From NCBI RefSeq assembly GCF_000215105.1, contig NC_015588.1, forward strand, positions 1 through 64,000: 64,000 nucleotides of DNA, read 5' to 3'. The translations under genes and the position numbers were made by a program. Each line of letters opens with the position of its first letter. Position 1 is the stretch's first letter. This document shows, one piece after another, positions 46,739 to 54,767 of the stretch. This stretch comes from Isoptericola variabilis 225. Its GTDB lineage: Bacteria > Actinomycetota > Actinomycetes > Actinomycetales > Cellulomonadaceae. The notes under the pieces were generated by a model. The model had not been told where the DNA came from. It saw only the letters and a list, made by a program, of their open reading frames with translations, and made no database searches.

Positions 46739-47559
46739 TCCGGCTCGTGACGTTCAACGTCCGCCACGGCCGCGGGGACGACGGCCGCGTGGACGCCGCG
46801 CGGCTCGGCGCGGCGCTCGCCGCGCTCGACCCCGACGTCGTGGCGCTCCAGGAGGTCGACCGCGCCCAGGACCGCTCGGAGCGGGCCGACCTGCTCGGCG
46901 CGGTCGAGGAGGCGATCGGCGCGCGCGAGACGCGCTTCGTCCCGACCCTCACGGGCCAGGTCGGACTCGCCCGGCACGTCCGTACATCTGCGGAAAGTGC
47001 GGATGTACAGAAGGTGTCGTCCCTGCTCAGGACGTGGTCCGGCCGCCGGCGCGCCCGTGGCGACGAAGCCGACGGGCCCTCGTACGGCATCGCGCTGCTC
47101 TCGCGGCACCCCGTGAGCGCGTGGCGCCGCCTGCGGCTGCCGACCGTCACGCCGTACCTCGTCGGCCTCCAGCTCGGCCCGGACGAGCCCCGCGCGGCGC
47201 TCGCCGCGGTCGTCGAGACGCCCGACGGGCCGCTCACCGTCGTGGGCACGCACCTGTCGTCGTGGGGCCGCTGGAACCGGGCGCAGCTCTGGTCCCTGCG
47301 GCGGCACCTGCGCGCGGCGCCGCGACCGCTCGTGCTGCTGGGCGACCTCAACATCCGCGGCGCGCTAGCCTCCCGGATCACGGGGTGGCGCGAGCTCGTC
47401 CACGTGCCGACGTACCCGGCGGCCCGGCCGTTCCTGCAGATCGACCACGTGCTCGCCGACGGGGACGTCGACGCCGCGGGCCCCGCACGCGCGCTCGACC
47501 TCGGGCTGAGCGACCACCGCGCGGTCGTCGTCGACGTGACGCTCGGGCGGCGCCCCTGA
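46735..47559 (+). CDS. EEP family protein, copy 2 (tandem paralogue)
   Basis: 274 aa from GTG overlapping copy 1 (GTGA). Same motifs: VTFNVRHGR, ALQEVDRAQDR, GTHLSSWGRWNRAQLW, LLGDLNIRG, QIDHVLADG and LSDHRAVVVD. Between the N-terminal half and ADGPSYGIALLSRHP it has an extra segment (about residues 80-118) encoded by locally lower-GC DNA with a GTACATC...GATGTAC inverted repeat at 46982-47007. Clear duplication of copy 1; substrate unknown. Ends 6 bp from the convergent alcohol dehydrogenase gene. Confidence 0.85.
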   Translation: MIRLVTFNVRHGRGDDGRVDAARLGAALAALDPDVVALQEVDRAQDRSERADLLGAVEEAIGARETRFVPTLTGQVGLARHVRTSAESADVQKVSSLLRTWSGRRRARGDEADGPSYGIALLSRHPVSAWRRLRLPTVTPYLVGLQLGPDEPRAALAAVVETPDGPLTVVGTHLSSWGRWNRAQLWSLRRHLRAAPRPLVLLGDLNIRGALASRITGWRELVHVPTYPAARPFLQIDHVLADGDVDAAGPARALDLGLSDHRAVVVDVTLGRRP

Positions 47560-47565
47560 CGGGCG

Positions 47566-48771
47566 TCAGGCCCAGGGGTCCAGGACGACCTTGATGCAGC
47601 CGTCCTCCTTCTTCTGGAACATGCGGTAGGCGTCGGGCGCCTGCTCGAGCGACATGCGGTGCGTGCCCAGGTCCAGGACGCCGAGCGGGTCGGCGGGGTC
47701 CTGGACCAGCGGCAGCACGTCGGGCAGCCAGCGCCGCACGTTCGCCTGGCCCATGCGCACGGTGACCTGCTTGTCGAACAGCTGCATGAGCGGCAGCGGG
47801 TCCTTCGCTCCCCCGTACACGCCGCTGATCGACACGGTCCCGCCGCGCCGCACGACGTCGATCGCCGTGTACAGGGCGGCGAGGCGGTCGCCGCCGGCCT
47901 TGCCCACGAAGGGCGCGGCCACGGCGTCGGGCAGGAACCCGACGGCCTTCTGCGTGAGCTCGGCGAGCGGGGACCCGTGCGCCTCCATGCCGACCGCGTC
48001 GATGACGCAGTCGGCCCCGCGCCCGTCGGTCACCGCGCGCACCGCCTCCAGGACGTCGCCGTCGCCCGTGCGGTTGAGGTCGAGCACCTCGACGCCGTGC
48101 CGCGCGGCCATGGCGATGCGCTCGGGCACCTGGTCGACCCCGACGACGTGCCCGGCGCCCTTGTGCAGCGCGATGCGCGCGCACATCTGCCCGATCGGGC
48201 CCAGCCCGAGCACGACCACGCTCGAGCCCGGCGCGACGTCCGCGTACTCGACGGCCTGCCACGCCGTGGGGACCACGTCCGACAGGTAGAGCCACTGCTC
48301 GTCCGGGCTGCCGTCGTCGGGCACGACGATCGGTCCGTACTGCGCCTGCGGGACGCGCAGGTACTGCGCCTGCCCGCCCGGGACGGAGCCGTAGAGCCGC
48401 GTGTAGCCGAAGAGCGCGGCCCCCTTGTCGTGCTCGCGGACCTGCGTGGTCTCGCACTGCGACTGCAGGCCGCGGGAGCACATGAAGCAGGTCCCGCACG
48501 AGATGTTGAACGGCACGACGACGCGGTCGCCGACCTTGAGGTCGCCCGCCTCGGGGCCGACCGCCTCCACGACCCCCATCGCCTCGTGCCCGAGGACGTC
48601 CCCCGCGTCGAGGAACATGCCGAGGATGCCGTACAGGTGCAGGTCGGAGCCGCAGATCGCCGTCGAGGTCACGCGGACCACCGCGTCGTTCGGGGCGACG
48701 ATCGTCGGGTCGTCGACCGTCTCGACCGACACGTCCTCCCGGCCCTGCCACGTGAGAGCGCGCATGCTCAT
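47566..48771 (-). CDS. Zinc-dependent alcohol / sugar-alcohol dehydrogenase
   Basis: 401-aa medium-chain dehydrogenase. Catalytic zinc ligands Cys40 (TAICGSDLH) and His61-Glu62 (LGHEAMG); structural zinc cysteines 92, 95, 98, 106; nucleotide motif VLGLGPIGQM. The long C-terminal half with GMEAHGSPLAEL resembles glutathione-independent formaldehyde dehydrogenase-like and polyol dehydrogenase-like enzymes. The ATG overlaps the stop of the ABC permease by 4 bp, so it belongs to the sugar ABC operon and may oxidise the imported polyol or sugar. Substrate inferred only from context. Confidence 0.88.
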   Translation of the reverse strand: MSMRALTWQGREDVSVETVDDPTIVAPNDAVVRVTSTAICGSDLHLYGILGMFLDAGDVLGHEAMGVVEAVGPEAGDLKVGDRVVVPFNISCGTCFMCSRGLQSQCETTQVREHDKGAALFGYTRLYGSVPGGQAQYLRVPQAQYGPIVVPDDGSPDEQWLYLSDVVPTAWQAVEYADVAPGSSVVVLGLGPIGQMCARIALHKGAGHVVGVDQVPERIAMAARHGVEVLDLNRTGDGDVLEAVRAVTDGRGADCVIDAVGMEAHGSPLAELTQKAVGFLPDAVAAPFVGKAGGDRLAALYTAIDVVRRGGTVSISGVYGGAKDPLPLMQLFDKQVTVRMGQANVRRWLPDVLPLVQDPADPLGVLDLGTHRMSLEQAPDAYRMFQKKEDGCIKVVLDPWA

Positions 48772-49760
48772 CCCTTCGATCCGGTGGTGGAGATGCCCTG
48801 GACGAAGTGCCGCTGGCCCAGGAAGAACAGGACGATCATGGGGATCGTCGTGATGACCGACGCCGTGACGACGATCTCCCACTGCGACTCGCCGCCCGGA
48901 CCGAACTGGTCGATGAGCGCCTTGAGGCCGCGCGGGATGGTGTAGGTCGAGGAGTCCTGGAGGTAGACGAGCGGCCTCATGAGGTCGGTCCACGACGCCT
49001 GCGCCTCGAAGAGGAACGTCAGGACGATCGCCGGCCGGCACAGCGGCACCGCGATCCTCCAGAACATCGTCCAGTTGTTCGCGCCGTCGAGCTTCGCGGC
49101 CTCGAACGGCTCGCGCGGCAGCCCGAGGAAGAACTGCCGCAGCAGGAAGATGTAGAACGCCGACCCGAACAGGTTGCCGGCCCACAGGGGCACGTTCGTC
49201 CCGACGAGCCCGAGCGAGTTCCAGATGAGGAACGTCGGGATGAGCGTGACCGCGCCCGGCAGCATCATCGTCGCGAGCACGAGCCCGAACAGCGCGCCGC
49301 GGCCGCGGAACCGGAAGTACGCGAAGCCCCAGGCCACGAGGGCCGAGGAGATCGTCACGGTCCCCGCGGCGAGCACGGTCACGACGAGCGTGTTGACCAG
49401 CCACAGCGCGAGCGGGGCCTCCTGCCACACCGTGACGTAGTTGTCGAGCGTGGGCGTCGCCGGGATGAGCCGGTTGTCGAACACCTCGGCGCGCGGCTTG
49501 AACGACGCCGACAGCAGCCAGATCAGCGGGTAGACGAAGGCCACGGTGAGCGCCACGAGCGTCGTGATCACGATCGCGCGCAGCCAGCGTCGCCGCGCGG
49601 GCTCGGGGCGGCGCGGGCCGCCCGGGGCGCCGACGCGCGGGAGGGCTGCCACCTGCGGGGGCGACGCCGGTGCACCCGTGCCGGCCACCGCCGTCGGGCC
49701 GGGAGCCGGGCCCGGCGCCGGGTCGACGGCGGGCGGGCCGCCGGCCGGGACGGCGGTCAT
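48768..49760 (-). CDS. Sugar ABC transporter permease (MalG-type)
   Basis: 330 aa. Pro/Ala-rich cytosolic N-terminus (1-55), six transmembrane helices; the EAA loop EPFEAAKLDGANNWTMFWRIAVPL and the second-permease ending ISTTGSKG mark a MalG/CUT1 family subunit. Partner of the preceding permease and lipoprotein. No ATP-binding subunit in the operon, usual for CUT1 systems that share a common MsiK-type ATPase. Confidence 0.9.
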   Translation of the reverse strand: MTAVPAGGPPAVDPAPGPAPGPTAVAGTGAPASPPQVAALPRVGAPGGPRRPEPARRRWLRAIVITTLVALTVAFVYPLIWLLSASFKPRAEVFDNRLIPATPTLDNYVTVWQEAPLALWLVNTLVVTVLAAGTVTISSALVAWGFAYFRFRGRGALFGLVLATMMLPGAVTLIPTFLIWNSLGLVGTNVPLWAGNLFGSAFYIFLLRQFFLGLPREPFEAAKLDGANNWTMFWRIAVPLCRPAIVLTFLFEAQASWTDLMRPLVYLQDSSTYTIPRGLKALIDQFGPGGESQWEIVVTASVITTIPMIVLFFLGQRHFVQGISTTGSKG

Positions 49761-50728
49761 CGCTGCTCCCCCTCGTAGTAGACGAGCCGCCGCGACACGA
49801 GGAGCTGCACCGCGGTGACGAGCATGATGACGACGAAGAGCAGCCAGGCCAGCGCGGACGCGTAGCCCATGTTGAGCTGCTCGAAGCCCTGCCGGAACAG
49901 GTAGATGACGTAGAACAGCGCGGCGTCGTTGGAGTACGTCGAGTTGCCCGCCCCGAAGTACGCCGAGTACGCCTCGGTGAACATCTGGAACGCCGCGATG
50001 GTGTTGACCACCGTGACGAAGAAGAGCGCGCCGCTGATCATGGGGAGCGTGACGGCGCGCGTGCGGCGCCACCAGCTCGCGCCGTCGACGCGCGCGGCGT
50101 CGTAGAGCTCGGTCGGCACGTCGCGCAGCGCCGCGAGCAGGATGATGACCGAGGACCCCACGCTCCACAGGCTGATGAGCGCGAGGCCCGGCTTGATCCA
50201 CGCCGCGTCGGTGGTCCAGGACGGCCCGGTGATGCCGAACCAGCCGAGCACCTCGTTGACCAGCCCGTACTGCCCGTTGAACAGCAGCAGGAGCAGCACG
50301 CCCACCGCGACCGGCGGCGTCATCTTGGGGATGAAGAACGCGGTGCGGAAGAATCCGGCCGACCGTCCCGCCTGGTTGAGCAGCAGCGCGAGCGCGAGGG
50401 CGACCACGACGTAGAGCGGCACCTGGATGACCGTGTAGACGAACGTGTTGTACAGGGCCAGGGCGACCTTGGGGTCCGCTGCCATGCGCTCGTAGTTCTC
50501 GAGCCCGACGAACGACGGGTCGGTGAGGACGTCGTAGTCGGTCAGCGAGAGGTAGGCGCTGTAGAGGATCGGCCACGCCGTGAAGACGAGGAACCCCACG
50601 ATCCACGGGCTGATGAAGCGCAGCCCGGCGTTCCGCTCGCGCCGTGAGCTCACGGACGCGCGGCGGCGTCGCGGCGACGGTGCGGCGGGCGCCCCGCGTG
50701 CCGCGGGGGCCGCCGCGGCCGAGGTCAC
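49757..50728 (-). CDS. Sugar ABC transporter permease (MalF-type)
   Basis: 323 aa from GTG (VTSAAAAPAARG) overlapping the stop of the binding-protein gene. Six helices; cytosolic EAA motif ELYDAARVDGASWWRRTRAVTLPM, and RFISPWIVGFLVFTAWPILYS at the N-terminus. First permease of a CUT1-type importer, next to its partner and substrate-binding lipoprotein. Confidence 0.9.
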   Translation of the reverse strand: MTSAAAAPAARGAPAAPSPRRRRASVSSRRERNAGLRFISPWIVGFLVFTAWPILYSAYLSLTDYDVLTDPSFVGLENYERMAADPKVALALYNTFVYTVIQVPLYVVVALALALLLNQAGRSAGFFRTAFFIPKMTPPVAVGVLLLLLFNGQYGLVNEVLGWFGITGPSWTTDAAWIKPGLALISLWSVGSSVIILLAALRDVPTELYDAARVDGASWWRRTRAVTLPMISGALFFVTVVNTIAAFQMFTEAYSAYFGAGNSTYSNDAALFYVIYLFRQGFEQLNMGYASALAWLLFVVIMLVTAVQLLVSRRLVYYEGEQR

Positions 50729-52122
50729 GAGTTGTCCTCCTCCCACGTCGCCCACGCCTCGTCGAGAGCGGACTGCGCCTCCTGCTGGGCCTGGGCGAGC
50801 GCGTCGGCGGGCTCCTGCTGCCCGTTGAGGACGCGGTTGACGGCGTCCTGCCACGCGGTCTTGAACTCGGCGTCGGCGGGGTTCGCCGGGAGGGTGAACG
50901 CGGCCTCGTTGGCCTCGTACATCGCGTCGATCGCGTCGGACCACGGCGCCGGGGCGTCGGTCGGCACGAGCTCGGAGCGGATCTGCTCGTCGGCCTCCTC
51001 GTTGCCCGTGAGCACGCCCGTGAACACGAGGCCGTTCGCCTCGCGGTCCGACGCGCGGGCCTCGGCGGCGGCGAGCCAGGACTCGGTCTCGGTCATGGTC
51101 TTGGCGAACAGGCACGCGGCCTGCGGGTTGGCGCTGCCGCGCGGGACCGCCCAGGCCGAGCCCGTCGCGAACGCGATCGCCTCGCCGTCGGTGCCGCGGA
51201 ACGCGTCGAACGCGAGCGGGGCGTCGGGCGAGACCTCGTTGAGCACGTTGATGTACCACTGCTCCATGGGCATCGCGCCGAGCGTGCCGGAGGCGAACTG
51301 GTTGCCCGCCCCGAAGAAGTCGGCCGAGTCGCGGAACGTCTTGACGGCGGGGAAGCCGCCCTGGGCGTCGTAGACGCCGACGGCGAACTCGAGCGCCTCG
51401 ACGACGTCCGGGTCGTCGAGCTGGGCCGTGCGGCCGTCCTCGGAGAGCAGGTCCTTGCCGGCGGTCTTCGCCCACAGCGGCAGGAACTCGGGCAGCTTGG
51501 AGTCGTACCCGATCACGGAGAGCTTGCCGCCCTCGTTCGCCATGATCGCCTCGTTGGCGGCCTGGATCGTCTCGCGGTCGGAGCCGTTGACGTCCTCGAC
51601 GGTGAAGCCCGCGGCGCTCAGCAGGTCGGCGTTGGCCATCGTGAGCTGGACCTGGTTGAACTCGGGGATGCCGTACACCTGGTCGTCGAACGTCACCTGC
51701 GCGAGCGCGGCGTCGCGGTAGGCGTCGACGTCGATCTCGTGCGCCTCGATGCACTCGTCGAGCGGGATGATCGCGCCGCGGGAGGCGAACGTCCCGATCT
51801 GGTCGCGGTTGGCGTAGACGATGTCGGGCGGGTTGCCGGACGCGACGGCGGACAGGAAGGCCTGGATGTCGAGCTCGCCCTCGGCGAGGCGGACGTCGAC
51901 GTCCCCCAGCGCCTCGAGCGCGCGCTCGTACCGCACCGTCGCGATCTCGTCACCGGTGCCGAAGCCCATGATGGACAGCCGGTCGCCCGGCTCGGCGCCG
52001 AAGTCGACGCCGCCACCCTCGGAGTCGCCCTCGTCCTGGCTCTGGGTCCCCTGCGCGCACGCGGCGAGGGCGAGTGCCGTCGCGACGGCGAGCACGATCG
52101 TGGACGGCAGCTTTCTGCGCAC
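50725..52122 (-). CDS. Extracellular sugar-binding lipoprotein of the ABC importer
   Basis: 465 aa. Signal peptide with lipobox ALAACAQG (Cys at 22), then a family 1 solute-binding fold with VYGIPEFNQVQLTM, GAMPMEQWYINVL and FATGSAWAVPRGSANPQAACLFAKTM. It binds an oligosaccharide or sugar outside the membrane; which one is not readable. First gene of the operon, behind a perfect LacI-type palindrome at 52200. Confidence 0.9.
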   Translation of the reverse strand: MRRKLPSTIVLAVATALALAACAQGTQSQDEGDSEGGGVDFGAEPGDRLSIMGFGTGDEIATVRYERALEALGDVDVRLAEGELDIQAFLSAVASGNPPDIVYANRDQIGTFASRGAIIPLDECIEAHEIDVDAYRDAALAQVTFDDQVYGIPEFNQVQLTMANADLLSAAGFTVEDVNGSDRETIQAANEAIMANEGGKLSVIGYDSKLPEFLPLWAKTAGKDLLSEDGRTAQLDDPDVVEALEFAVGVYDAQGGFPAVKTFRDSADFFGAGNQFASGTLGAMPMEQWYINVLNEVSPDAPLAFDAFRGTDGEAIAFATGSAWAVPRGSANPQAACLFAKTMTETESWLAAAEARASDREANGLVFTGVLTGNEEADEQIRSELVPTDAPAPWSDAIDAMYEANEAAFTLPANPADAEFKTAWQDAVNRVLNGQQEPADALAQAQQEAQSALDEAWATWEEDNS

Positions 52123-52199
52123 GTTCCCGCTCCTTCTTCACGGTCCGGCCGGATCTCGACCGGCACCGCCACTGTCCGTCCGGGCCAGGGCACTCGCAC

Positions 52200-52213
52200 G
52201 AGAAGCGCTTCTC
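52200..52213. promoter_or_regulatory. LacI-family operator for the sugar ABC operon
   Basis: Perfect palindrome GAGAAGCGCTTCTC, 77 bp upstream of the binding-protein ATG. It has the symmetric AAGCGCTT core typical of LacI-family (CebR-like) operators in actinobacteria. No LacI gene is in the window; the regulator is inferred. Confidence 0.7.
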
Positions 52214-52288
52214 CGCGCGCGTGCTCCGCGGGCGCGGGGCACGATGCACACCGGGCGCGCGAAGTGCGCGGACGAGGGAAGGAGCCTC

Positions 52289-52783
52289 ATGGCGGACGCC
52301 GTGGCGGGCCTCGGCGGCCCCTCGCACGGGGGCCGGCGGGAGACGGTCGAGGAGCGCTCGGACCGCAACTGGGCCGAGCTGCTGCAGGAGCTGCGCGTGA
52401 TGCAGACCGGGGTGCAGATCCTCACCGGCTTCCTGCTGACGCTGCCGTTCCAGCCCCGGTTCGCGGACCTCGACGCCTACCAGCGCGCGGTCTACCTCGT
52501 GCTGGTGGTGCTGTCCGTGGCGACGACGGGCATGCTCGTCTCCCCCGTCGCGCTGCACCGTGCGCTCTTCCGCAAGCACCTCAAGCCGCAGACGGTCACC
52601 GGTGGCGACCGCATGACGCGCGTCGCGATCGTCCTGCTCGCGTTCGTGATGACGGGGACGGTCCTGCTGATCTTCGACGTCGTGGTGGACCGCACCGCGG
52701 GCCTGGTCGTCGGCGCCTCGATCCTGGGCGTCCTGCTGTTCCTGTGGGCGGTCGTGCCCGCCGTCGTGCGCCGGCGCGGCTGA
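52289..52783 (+). CDS. DUF6328 membrane protein
   Basis: 164 aa from MADAVAGLGGPSHGG, with GGAAGGAG before the ATG. A short soluble segment with ERSDRNWAELLQELRVMQTGVQILTGFLLTLPFQPRF, typical of DUF6328, is followed by four hydrophobic segments (about 48-65, 70-90, 107-127, 135-157). Function unknown. Divergent from the sugar ABC operon, sharing the control region. Confidence 0.83.
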   Translation: MADAVAGLGGPSHGGRRETVEERSDRNWAELLQELRVMQTGVQILTGFLLTLPFQPRFADLDAYQRAVYLVLVVLSVATTGMLVSPVALHRALFRKHLKPQTVTGGDRMTRVAIVLLAFVMTGTVLLIFDVVVDRTAGLVVGASILGVLLFLWAVVPAVVRRRG

Positions 52784-52840
52784 CGCCCACGACGGCGGCA
52801 CGCGGCGCGGGGTGCACCCGCCGGGCGGGTGCGGCGCGGG

Positions 52841-53155
52841 TCAGGCCGCGAGGTCGACGGCCGCGGCGGCCGGGCGGTCGCCCGCGGCGTCGCGCGCCTC
52901 GCGCCGGGCGCGGGCGATCGCTACGAGCGCCTGGGAGCCGATGAGCATCCAGGCAGCGTTGGCCGCGGCGGACGGCCACACGCCGTTGACCGCCGCGACG
53001 AGGAACATCAGCGTCGCACCGCACATGTTCGCGACCTGGAACGGCAGCGAGCTGGGCGACCAGCGGCCCCGGGTGACCATGCCGTAGGCGACCAGCCCGG
53101 CGACCGCGCCGACCCAGCCGAGTGCGGTGACGAGCGTCAGCATCGAGAACGACAT
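52841..53155 (-). CDS. CBU_0592-like small membrane protein
   Basis: 104 aa from MSFSMLTLVTALGWVGAVAGLVAYGMVTRG. Three hydrophobic segments (about 4-26, 37-58, 66-85) and a basic/acidic C-terminal tail. GWVGAVAGLVAYGMVTRGRWSP and NMCGATLMFLVAAVNGVWPSA resemble the CBU_0592 family. Divergent from the LysR gene. Confidence moderate; function unknown. Confidence 0.65.
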   Translation of the reverse strand: MSFSMLTLVTALGWVGAVAGLVAYGMVTRGRWSPSSLPFQVANMCGATLMFLVAAVNGVWPSAAANAAWMLIGSQALVAIARARREARDAAGDRPAAAAVDLAA

Positions 53156-53336
53156 GCAAGCCTCCTGGCAGCACGACGTGGTGACACGCTCGCGCGCGTC
53201 ACGACAGGGGGGATGAGATGTGGACGCCGGTGACCGGGGAAGGGGTGTGCACCGGCCGGCGACACCCCTATGGTGCGGCACTCAGTTGCTTCAGCACAAT
53301 CGAATCTTTCTGCATCCAGCCAGTTAGCATCGCTAC

Positions 53337-54245
53337 ATGGCAACCGACCCACGAAGACTTGCCTTCCTCCTTGCCGTGCACCGCGCGGGGGGCGTGCTCG
53401 CGGCAGCGGATCTTCTGCACGTCACCCCGTCCGCGGTGTCCCAGCAGATCGCCCGGCTCGAGGCCGAGGAGGGCTACGCGGTGCTCGACCGCGGGCCGCG
53501 CGGCGTCACGCTCACGGCGGCGGGCCGCGTGCTCGCGGACGCGGCCGAGCGGATCGAGGCCGAGCTGCTCGAGGCGCGCCAGGCGATCGCCGCGCTCGGC
53601 GAGGGCGTCACGGGACAGGTCAAGCTCGGGGCGTTCCAGACGGCGATCCGCGCGGTCGTCGCGCCCACGCTCGCCGCCCTGGCCGAGCGCCACCCCGGCG
53701 TCGAGGTCGACGTGCGCGAGCACGAGCCCGCCGAGGCCGTGCGCATGCTGCGCGCAGGCGACCTCGACGTCGTCCTGCTCGAGCGCGACGTCGACGTCGA
53801 CGCCCCGGCCCCGCGCGGCGCGCACGACGTCCCGCTGCTCGACGAGCCGTGGCGGCTCGTCGTCCCGACGTCGATGCCGACGCCCGAGCGCATCGACGAC
53901 CTGCGCGACGTCACGTGGATCGGCCCCGAGGCCGGCACGGCCGCCGACCGCGCGCTGCGCCGGCTGTCGCGCGCGCTCGGCGCCACGCCCACCACGCGCC
54001 ACGCCTACTTCGACTTCGACACCGCGCTCGCGCTCGTCGCCGCGGGGCAGGGCGTCGCGATGCTGCCGTCGCTCGCGCTCCAGGGCGGGGACGTGCCCGA
54101 CGGCGTCGAGGTCGTCGGGCTTCCCGGGCTCGGCTCGCGGCGGCTCGTCGTGCGGCACCGCGCGACGCGGCACGAGCCCAGCCGCGCCGTGCGCGCCGTC
54201 GTCGACGCGATGGTCGACGTCGCGCGCGACCTCGAGCTCGCCTAG
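53337..54245 (+). CDS. LysR-family transcriptional regulator
   Basis: 302 aa. N-terminal winged HTH (about 5-62: FLLAVHRAGGVLAAADLLHVTPSAVSQQIARLE) and a type-2 periplasmic-binding-like effector domain (about 90-295). LysR members usually control a neighbouring, often divergent, gene; the small membrane-protein gene on the minus strand is the candidate. A fairly AT-rich stretch at 53290-53330 (ACAATCGAATCTTTC) probably contains its promoter and operator. Effector unknown. Confidence 0.93.
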   Translation: MATDPRRLAFLLAVHRAGGVLAAADLLHVTPSAVSQQIARLEAEEGYAVLDRGPRGVTLTAAGRVLADAAERIEAELLEARQAIAALGEGVTGQVKLGAFQTAIRAVVAPTLAALAERHPGVEVDVREHEPAEAVRMLRAGDLDVVLLERDVDVDAPAPRGAHDVPLLDEPWRLVVPTSMPTPERIDDLRDVTWIGPEAGTAADRALRRLSRALGATPTTRHAYFDFDTALALVAAGQGVAMLPSLALQGGDVPDGVEVVGLPGLGSRRLVVRHRATRHEPSRAVRAVVDAMVDVARDLELA

Positions 54246-54401
54246 CCCGTCCGTCCGTCCGGAGACCGTTCCGCTTCACCCGGGTGAAGTTCCGCGCTCG
54301 CCGGATCCGGCCGCCCGGGGCGCGGCGTATCGTTCGATCGAGGGAGGACCGGCTCGCCCCCGACCTGTCCGGACGCCCTCACCCACGAGGAGGTGGGCGA
54401 C

Positions 54402-54722
54402 GTGAAGCGTGTCCTCATCACGAGCGTGACGGTGCTCGGGCTGGTCGTCGGCGGCGCGGCAGCGGCCCAGGCGGGCGAGACGAACGGCCGGGGCGACCCG
54501 ATCCCCGGCGCGCACACGGCGTCGTCGGCGTGCGCGTTCTCGGGCCAGGACCGGCTCGACGCGCTCGAGAACCAGCCGCCGGAGTTCAACGACGACCACC
54601 TGTACGGCTTCCGCGAGCGCGGGCGGGTGCAGAGCTACGGCATGTACGTGAAGAACGGCCTGAAGGGCGTCGTCCCCAGCCCTGGCATCGCCTGCCGCGG
54701 GAACGTCGAGTTCGAGGAGTAG
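54402..54722 (+). CDS. Small secreted protein, function unknown
   Basis: 106 aa from GTG at 54402 (VKRVLITSVTVLGLVVGG), with GAGGAGG 7 bp ahead; an in-frame GTG at 54393 overlaps that RBS. Signal peptide with cleavage near AAAQAGE. The mature part is short and polar with two Cys (in SACAFSG and GIACRGN) that may form a disulphide; contains QDRLDALENQPPEFNDDHLYGF and SYGMYVKNGLKGVVPSPG. No family recognised. Confidence 0.75.
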   Translation: MKRVLITSVTVLGLVVGGAAAAQAGETNGRGDPIPGAHTASSACAFSGQDRLDALENQPPEFNDDHLYGFRERGRVQSYGMYVKNGLKGVVPSPGIACRGNVEFEE

Positions 54723-54767
54723 CCGCCGGCGTCCGCGCGTCCGTGCCCGCACCCCTAGGGTGCAGGC

